Assembly: GCA_033807775.1 (NCBI GenBank) | Contig: CM066317.1 | Span: 38,505,870 to 38,569,869, forward strand | Length of the DNA: 64,000 bases | Reading direction: 5' to 3' | From: Saussurea involucrata | Lineage: Eukaryota; Streptophyta; Magnoliopsida; Asterales; Asteraceae | Shown: piece by piece, positions 57,221 to 64,000 of the stretch | How the letters are laid out: every line of letters begins with the position of its first letter | How positions within the stretch are numbered: position 1 is the first letter of the stretch | Position numbers and translations under genes: made by a program | Notes under the pieces: generated by a model | What the model saw: only the letters and a program-made list of their open reading frames with translations | Databases searched by the model: none | What the model was told of the DNA's origin: nothing

Positions 57221-57620
57221 ATTGGTATCAGAGCAACCGTCAATGGTGTAGAGGTTGGTCTTTCACGTTCCAACCAGCAGTTCGGTTCCGTCGTCAGTGC
57301 GGACGCTACACCTTGAGATCTTTATCGCAGAATTGGCCGATGCTGAACAAGTGGTGTCCCAATCCCGCGACGTATGAAACTTTCTTTATCGTGATCTTAT
57401 CTTGGACAATGTCGCCGTAGCCCAGAATAGGCGCCTTGTCATCGTTTCCGAATCTCGCGTCTCCAAGATCCATATATGGAATTACACAAGAATAGCAAGT
57501 ACGTAAAAAGGAAAGACAAACAGTCTATATGTATTATTGTTTATGTTATATACTACTTATCTTATACTTTGTCTATCTCACGTTTCCATGTCTCAATTAC
57601 GAATAGCAATTATACTTTGC
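57221..57620 (+). other. Leader of the plus-strand Copia element, gag lost
   Basis: A short conserved-looking leader follows the primer site but no gag frame is open. From 57480 the word GAATAGCAA recurs. A 26-bp hairpin-forming unit (GAATAGCAA and TTTGCCTATTC) occurs at 57601-57626 and 57641-57666. Confidence 0.5.
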
Positions 57621-57911
57621 CTATTCACTACAGTCAATACGAATAGCAATTATACTTTGCCTATTCCACTTCTCAACAAGAATAGCAAGTTTGGACAGTT
57701 GTCCAACAGAAATCAAAGAACGAGTCATAGACGGTACAAATTTAACATTTAATAAAGTTCGAATAGTACTGTTGATTCTGACCGAATCGATGCCCCGAGT
57801 GACACACGATGTACTGTTTCCCATATAAATATGGTTACCTTCGAACTCCTCGAAAGTAGTGAAACAGTCCCGAAATGGTGTCATATCGCACGAACCTCCG
57901 GTATCCAACAC
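57621..57911 (-). pseudogene. Copia protease fragment, minus strand
   Basis: The frame begins MLDTGGSCDMTPFRDCF, the active-site region of Copia protease (DTG), followed by YMGNSTSCVTRGIDSVRI and a SLISVGQLSKL segment. The style is closer to Tork/TNT-type than to SIRE-type protease, so it is probably from a different element than its neighbours. It is cut at both ends. Confidence 0.75.
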
Positions 57912-60173
57912 CTAACGCCTGTCGCCTTTGGTGATGTAACCGTTGCTGAGAAACCTGTGTCTCTTTTCATTTCTGAACACATTAGTTCAGAACCCGGTTT
58001 AACTGGCGTGCTAGCTTCCGAACTTCCACATTCGGGATATGCACAAGCGACAGTAAATCCGAATCATGCATCTTCATCCAATGCTGATCTTTCAGATTTA
58101 GATTTATTGTTTAAATATTTTTATGATGACATATTTAACACTTCTACCCCTCATGTCTCAGCACAACCATGACTTGAAGCTGCTCGTATTGAGGATTCGG
58201 CGAATCTATCCGGTCCGCCGCCTTCGACAAGCACGCCGACTGTGGAGACATCTCAACCGTCATCATCAACTTCATCTGATACTTCCATCCCCCTGGAGGA
58301 ACCTGTGACTAACCCGGAGATCGCTCCTAATGATTCGTCATCTGCTACAATCGATGATCAGCCTCTGCATTCCTCAGAACCAGAAGCTGTTCAACCTTCG
58401 ACGAATCCTCCCCCGTCTCCTTCAAGAAACCAACCGGCTACACTTGAAGCGGTCCAAGACCTTCCATTTGGTAACTATGTGGATCCGGACGCCTCATATT
58501 CAACTCAGCAGCCGCTTCTGCATACCACCAATTGGACGAAAGCTCATCCCTTACACCAGATCATCGATGATCCCTCCACTCCGGTCCAAACGCGAGGCGC
58601 ATAGGCCAATTTCTGCCTCTTCTCCGGATTGTTAAGCAAGATCGAGCCTACCAACGTCCGCGAAGCACTCGAAGATCCGGACTGGATCATAGCCATGCAA
58701 GAGGAGCTCAACCAATTCGAGGCTCTCAAGGTATGGCGACTTTCTCCACGTCCAACTCATAAAACGGTAATCGGCACTAAATGGATCTTCAAGAACAAGA
58801 AGGACGAAGATGGAATCGTTGTACGTAACAAGGCGCGCCTTGTGGACAAGGGATACCGTCAGCAAGAAGGGATCGACTATGATGAGACCTACGCTCTGGT
58901 GGCAAGGATAGAATCTATACGTATGTTCCTTGCATACGCCGCACACAAGAACTTCACGGTCCTCCAAATGGATGTGAAGACCGCATTCCTCTACGGAGAT
59001 ATCAAGGAAGAAGTATACGTGTCGCAACCGGAAGGATTCGTGGACGATTCGAAGCCTGATCATGTCTACGTTCTAGACAAGGCGCTTTACAGTCTAAAGC
59101 AAGCTCCACGAGCCTGGTACAACACTCTGTCCGAGTTTTTGCTAAAATCAGAATTCACACGAGGTAAGATCGATTCCACTCTATTTATCAATAACGAAAA
59201 GGGTCATATTGTGTTAGTACAAGTGTATGTCGATGACATCATCTTCGGTTCGACTAATCCTCAGTATGCTAAGAACTTTGCCAACCTAATGGGACAATTT
59301 TTTAAAATGAGTATGCTTTGTGAGATGAATTTCTTCCTTGGTCTTCAAGTTAAACAATTGTCGACCGGGACATTCATAAACCAGGCTAAGTACATCCGAG
59401 ATATTCTCAGGAAATTCCAGATGGAACAGTCCTCACCAATGAAAACTCCCATGGCACCCGGTACAAAGCTTCACGCCGATTCGAACGAAAAGGATGTGAA
59501 CACTAAATTGTATCGGGGAATGATCGGTTCTTTGATGTACCTAACTGCTAGTAGGCCGGATATCATGGTTTCAACTTTTCTATGTGCCCCATTTCAATCA
59601 AAACCAAAAGAGTCTCATTTAATAGCTGTCAAACGAATTTTTTGTTATTTACGTGGTACTGCTGATCTTGGCTTGTGGTACCCGAAAGAGACAGGTTTTG
59701 AGCTGTCTGCATACTCTGATGTGGACCACGCGGGCAGCATGATGGATCGGAAGAGCACATCGGGGCATGTGCAGTTCTTGGGCAATAGCTTGGTAAGTTG
59801 GGCATCCAAGAAGCAGCAGTGCGTCTCTACGTCGACTGCCGAGGCGGAATACGTGGCCGCCGTGAGCTGCTGTTCTCAAGTGATTTGGATGCGGACCCAA
59901 CTCAAAGACTACGGATTCACTTACGTAAAGGTGCCAATCTACTGCGACTCGAAGAGCGCAATTGCGATATCCAGCAATCCGGTCCAGCATACGAAAACAA
60001 AGCACATAGACGTTTGGTACCATTTCATCAAGGATCACGTAGAAAGAGGTACAGTTGAACTCTACTTTGTAAATACCGAGCATCAGTTAGCAGACCTGTT
60101 TACAAAACCCTTGGACGAAAAACGTTTTAATACTCTAGTGTCCAAGTTAGGTATGCTAAATCTGAAGACTTGA
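57912..60173 (+). pseudogene. pol: Plus-strand Copia pol fragment: connector, RT, RNase H
   Basis: One frame covers a Ser/Pro-rich connector (with LSDLDLLFKYFYDDIF, matching the minus-strand copy's connector) and then RT and RNase H. Stops interrupt the connector: TGA at 58170-58172 and TAG at 58602-58604. From 58605 the frame is open to the TGA at 60171. RT has YRQQEGIDYDETYA, LKQAPRAWY and YVDD in VYVDDIIFGS. RNase H has YSDVDHAG and STAEAEYVAA and ends LADLFTKPLDEKRF. Some usually fixed residues have changed (YALVAR, ALYSLKQ). Gag and integrase are absent. Confidence 0.9.
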
Positions 60174-60619
60174 TCTGGTTGTGTGCCCGATACACGTTCC
60201 ATACATATACGAGAAAATGTCTTCTTATCGTCCGTTGTTCAAACTCCTGATGATTAAGCATACACTTTCTCGCACTTGTAATCTACTTGTCTCAGTTACA
60301 CAGTTAGATTGAGTCTCTGTATTTATTAGGTAGATTTCGTGTGTTTCCTTTCTTTCCACGTGTGTTTCTTTTCTTTCATACTGTCGTCTAAGTTATTTGC
60401 TTATCTCTGTGCTTTCACGAGTGTTCATGTGTTCAGGGGGGAGCACGAACCGGTATCAGGTAAGTTTACTCTATTGTTGAGGGGAAGTGTCACACACAAT
60501 TTTTTCTAAACTGCCATCAAGTTTTTTTTTGTGTGTGGATACTCCCGTGTGCTTTCACACTACACGCACATTCTGAGGGGGAGCATATAATTCTTATATT
60601 CATCGTTTGAGGGGGAGCG
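60174..60619 (+). other. 3' tail of the plus-strand Copia element
   Basis: Non-coding, with four purine-tract-like runs (CAGGGGGGAGCAC near 60437, GAGGGGAAGTG near 60481, GAGGGGGAGCAT near 60577, GAGGGGGAGCG at 60609-60619). The expected 3' LTR is missing because a gypsy LTR begins at 60620. Confidence 0.6.
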
Positions 60620-61945
60620 TGTAACGCCCTAAAATCAGGGCTAATTTGAACCTCCAATTGCAACAAGTTATAGGCTATCGCCTCCCGAAATGGGATTACA
60701 ATCCACATTATAGGCTATCGCCTCCCGAAATGGGATTACAATCCACATTATAGGCTATCGTCTCCCTAAATGGGATTACAATCCACATTATAGGCGAACG
60801 GGAATTATCCATTAAGTGCCTGGTCTATTCCACGTTTCTCATTACCTTAGAATCAATGGCCCCAATGGGATCAATAAATCGCGATTCATAACCGGGCCCC
60901 CGATGATTCAAGGTACACTCATTCACTATAAATTACACCATGTGGTCAATGGCTAGTATACGGCTCCCATAAGACCGTACTAAGTTGCCCCCGATGATCC
61001 GATGCCTATTTCTAGTTACAACATGAGAACAAACGTCCCATTAAAGACAAATAAGATTAACTTGCATGCCTTATGGATCCATTACAATTTTAAGTGGATA
61101 TGTATAACAACATGTCACCACTTCTCATATCATATTCTCAACTCTAAGAATGCTAGATAACCTATCGTATCCTCATCCTTAATTGTCCCCCCTTCGGCGA
61201 CTTAGCACGGGGGTTCCGCTATGAATTTTCAGAACAACTTAATCCAATAATACATCCAATAATACATCCGGAAACTATATCCGAACATTAAAAGTTACCG
61301 GTCATTACAAGACTTACCGGATACTATAAAAGTTACCGGGTACTACAAAAGTTACCGGGTACTCCAAAACTTATCGGATACACACAACTTACCGGGTACA
61401 TAATCTATCCGGACGACATCCGAAAACCAAGGTAATCCGGATATCATCCGGTATCTATTTCATTCGGTAACTACAGAATAAAAAGAACTTACCGGATACT
61501 TTGTCCTGTCCGGATACCTTTGCACAGAGGTTACCGGGTACTATCTTTTTGTCCGGAAACTGCGGCTGTGTTCTTATTTCATCATCAAACAACCTCAGTA
61601 TTCTTTGATTTCTCTACCAAATTTCTTCTCCTTTCTTCTTCTTTCTCTCTTCTTTCTCTCTGCTTCTCTTAACCGACCTCAGACCAAAATTGAGATATTT
61701 CTCAATTCCAATACTACTTATCCATACCTTCTTTCAAACAATGACCATTTACACCTTCAATTTCCAAGTTTCAAACAATGACCAAACAAACCTTCTAATT
61801 TCCATTTTTCCCAAATAGTTTAAACGTTGGCCATTTTAACTTTCAATCCTTTTGGATTTTGTATAAAACAAAAAGATCCAACGACTTAAAACAATTACAT
61901 TTAAAACCCATTCATATTAATATAACGAAAATTCGAGGTGTTACA
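60620..61945 (-). repeat. 3' LTR of a chromodomain gypsy element (minus strand)
   Basis: 1326 bp with tips TGTAACGCCC and GGTGTTACA. It is preceded on the minus strand by the purine tract CAAGTTGAGGAGTAT (complement near 61946-61960). Inside are three tandem 40-bp units (AGGCTATCG and CTCCC, AAATGGGATTACAATCCACA) at 60671-60790 and many TTACCGGGTA / ATCCGGATA words at 61260-61560. The other LTR is beyond the window. Confidence 0.85.
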
Positions 61946-61987
61946 ATACTCCTCAACTTGAAAATGATTTCGTCCCCGAAATCAAAG

Positions 61988-63574
61988 CTAGGTAAACAAG
62001 TGAGGATATCTAATCTTCATATCCTCTTCCGACTCTAACGTCACTTTAGCACCTCGATGATGTTTCCATTGTACCTTTAACACAACTAATTCCTTATTAT
62101 TACGTAACTTTCTAACCGATCTTTCCAAAATCGACTCCGGTTCTTCTACACAACGGCTCTTTTCATCCACTCTTACATCTGTAAGTGGAATCACATCATT
62201 CTCTTCGGCTAAACATTTCCGAAGATAGCAAACATGGAAAGTATTGTGGATTCCTTCCAATTCCGGTGGAAGATCCAACTGATATGCTTGCAAACCAACT
62301 CTCTTAGTTATGGTGAAAGGTCCTAGAAAACGAGGACTCAACTTTCCACGTTTACCAAACCTCATCACGCCTTTCCACAGGGATACCTTAAGCATCACGC
62401 GCTCCCCAACTTGGAATTATTTTTGTCTTCTTTTCGGATCAGCATAACTCTTTTGTCGATCTTGAGCCGCTTTCATATGCTTCCGAATCTATTTCACTTT
62501 ATCAGCCGTTTGTTGTACAAGTTCCGGTCCAGCAAACTGCTTTTCTCCAGCTTCTAACCAACACACTAGAGTTCTACATTTACGACCATACAAGGCTTCG
62601 AAAGGTGCTCTTCCAATACCGGAATGATAACTATTGTTATACGTAAATTCTACCAAAGGTAAATGCGTATACCAGTTACCTCCAAAATCTAACACACACG
62701 ACCTGAGCATATCTTCCAAAGTTTGAATGGTTCTTTCACTTTGCCCGTCCGTTTGTGGATGGTAAGCAGTGCTCAAATTGACTCTCGTACCTACTTCTTC
62801 TTGTAGTGACTGCCAAAATCTCGAGATAAACCGACCATCACGATCCGACACTATAGACACCGGTATACCATGCCTTGACACCACTTCATCAATATACAGC
62901 TTCGCCAATTTATCTATTGGTGACGCTTCTTTCATAGCCAGAAAGTGAGCACTCTTGGTCAATCGATCCACGATTACCCATATAGTGTCGTTACCCTTTT
63001 GTGTTCTCGGTAACTTTGTCACAAAATCCATGGTAATCTTCTCCCACTTCCATTCCGGAATTTCCAAAGACTGAAAACTTCCGTAAGGCTTTTGATGTTC
63101 CGCTTTTACTAACGAACATGTCACGCACTTTTCTACTATTCGTGCCACATCTACTTTCATAGCTGGCCACCAATAGTGTAACTTCAAATCCATATACATC
63201 TTAGTACTCCCAGGATGTATAGAGTGCTTAGATTTGTGGGCGTCTTTGAGAATCAACTCTCGATTTCCTCCCACCTTTGGCACCCAAACACGACCTTGGA
63301 ATAGTTTAATTCCACGACTATCTTCAGTCAGTTGAAGATGTTGTTTGCTCATAACTTCATCTTTCAGATTTTCTTCCAATAAAACTTCCACTTGTGCTAC
63401 TCTGATCCTTTTGATTAAACTTAACACCACCTTAATCCAGGCGTTAATCGTTTTCACACATTCCCTATATTCTTTTCTACTTAAGGCATCAACCGCAACA
63501 CTTGCTTTACCGGGATGGTAATGCAATTCCCAATCAAAATCCTTAAGTGGTTCTAACCAACATCGTCGCCTCAT
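61988..63574 (-). pseudogene. pol: Chromodomain gypsy pol: integrase and C-terminal chromodomain
   Basis: Starting after RNase H (NMRRRCWLEPLKDFDWELHYHPGKASVAVDALSRKE), integrase has an HHCC zinc finger (HKSKHSIHPGSTKM, later CVTCSLVK), a DDE core (TMDFVTKLPR, VSDRDGRF, GQSERTIQTLE) and the GPY-type segment (LSPRFLGPFTI). The end (WKHHRGAKVTLESEEDMKIRYPHLF) is a chromodomain-like tail, as in Tekay/Del-type chromoviruses, where it directs insertion into heterochromatin. Stops between 62489 and 62398 split integrase from the tail, so it is broken there. Confidence 0.9.
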
Positions 63575-64000
63575 ATTCAGCTCTTTCTAATCAAATACGT
63601 GTTTCAAACTTTTACGATCAAAGAACAGTGTGCTCTTCATTCCATACAAGTAATGTCGCCATAACTTCAGAGCAAACACTACTGCTGCCAGTTCTAAATC
63701 TTGGGTAGGGTAACTCTTTTCATGCTCTTTTAAGTTGCCTTGATGCATGAGCAATTACCTTGCCACGTTGCATTAATTCACATCCCAAACCCGTCTATCT
63801 CTATTAAAATCAAATCAATCGGAATTCCTTGCCTTTTACCATAAGGGTGTAGTCTATAAGTTTCTCACGAACTAAGACTTGACCCCATTAGCTATTTCAA
63901 TTACTAAGGCATCTTCCAAGGTAGTGACAGGCATAGCTAACTTTTGGTAAAACGATTGCGACACAAAAGACAAATAGGCACCATAATCAATAATACACGT
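63575..64000 (-). pseudogene. Chromodomain gypsy protease joined to RNase H, RT deleted
   Basis: Reading leftward on the minus strand, 64000 to about 63780 encodes a decayed protease (IIDYGAYLSFVS, then LAMPVTTLEDALVIEIANG). At about 63768 this jumps directly to RNase H text (HEKSYPTQDLELAAVVFALK and LWRHYLYGMKSTLFFDRKSLK). The whole RT domain that should lie between is missing. In-frame stops are also present in both parts. Confidence 0.75.

Overview
Organism and overall nature: this is repeat-dense nuclear DNA of a flowering plant, very probably a eudicot. The support is SIRE-type Copia elements with a long extra reading frame behind pol, Athila-type and chromodomain Ty3-gypsy elements, a Mutator-like element carrying a ULP-like protease gene, and spliceosomal introns with plant-type GT-AG borders. 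The mix resembles Asteraceae genomes such as lettuce and its relatives, but that is a weak inference from element style. No rRNA, tRNA gene or CRISPR array was seen. Layout, left to right: 1-2.2 kb is the 3' end of a gypsy-type element (two unrecognised reading frames, purine tract, LTR). 2.2-7.1 kb holds spacer DNA, a hAT terminus, a 43-bp minisatellite and a tRNA-derived SINE split by a solo LTR. 7.1-23.3 kb is a nest inside a CACTA-like element: a tandem array of a small non-autonomous Copia element (minus strand), interrupted by a complete, very young SIRE-type Copia element (10093-21298, target duplication ACAAG) and by a solo LTR (22227-22490, target duplication CTTTG). 24.5-37.5 kb is one 13-kb Mutator-like element with long inverted ends. 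It carries a multi-exon ULP1 (C48) protease gene of the Kaonashi kind, whose large first intron holds a 430-bp near-perfect inverted repeat, 48-bp satellite arrays and a rearranged Copia element. 37.9-38.5 kb holds the only host-like gene, an intronless RING-H2 gene on the minus strand that is frameshifted before its RING domain. 41.1-57.0 kb is a damaged SIRE-like Copia element on the minus strand. Its extra reading frame is interrupted by a complete Athila-like gypsy element (43722-50931, target duplication AGCAT) that has lost RT and integrase. 57.0-60.6 kb is a mosaic of Copia pieces in both orientations, including a good RT-RNase H frame on the plus strand. 60.6-64 kb is a minus-strand chromodomain gypsy element whose RT has been deleted, so that protease runs into RNase H. 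How it fits together: insertion order can be read from the nesting and target duplications. LTR divergence counted by eye puts the SIRE element as very recent (3 differences in 1073 bp) and the Athila-like element as clearly older (about 48 in 1265 bp). A striking shared theme is that many unrelated elements here carry arrays of short units that each fold into a hairpin, with a different word in each family. The most unusual gene structure is the ULP gene: an exon-plus-intron cassette has been duplicated in tandem, keeping every copy in phase 0 with intact splice sites.
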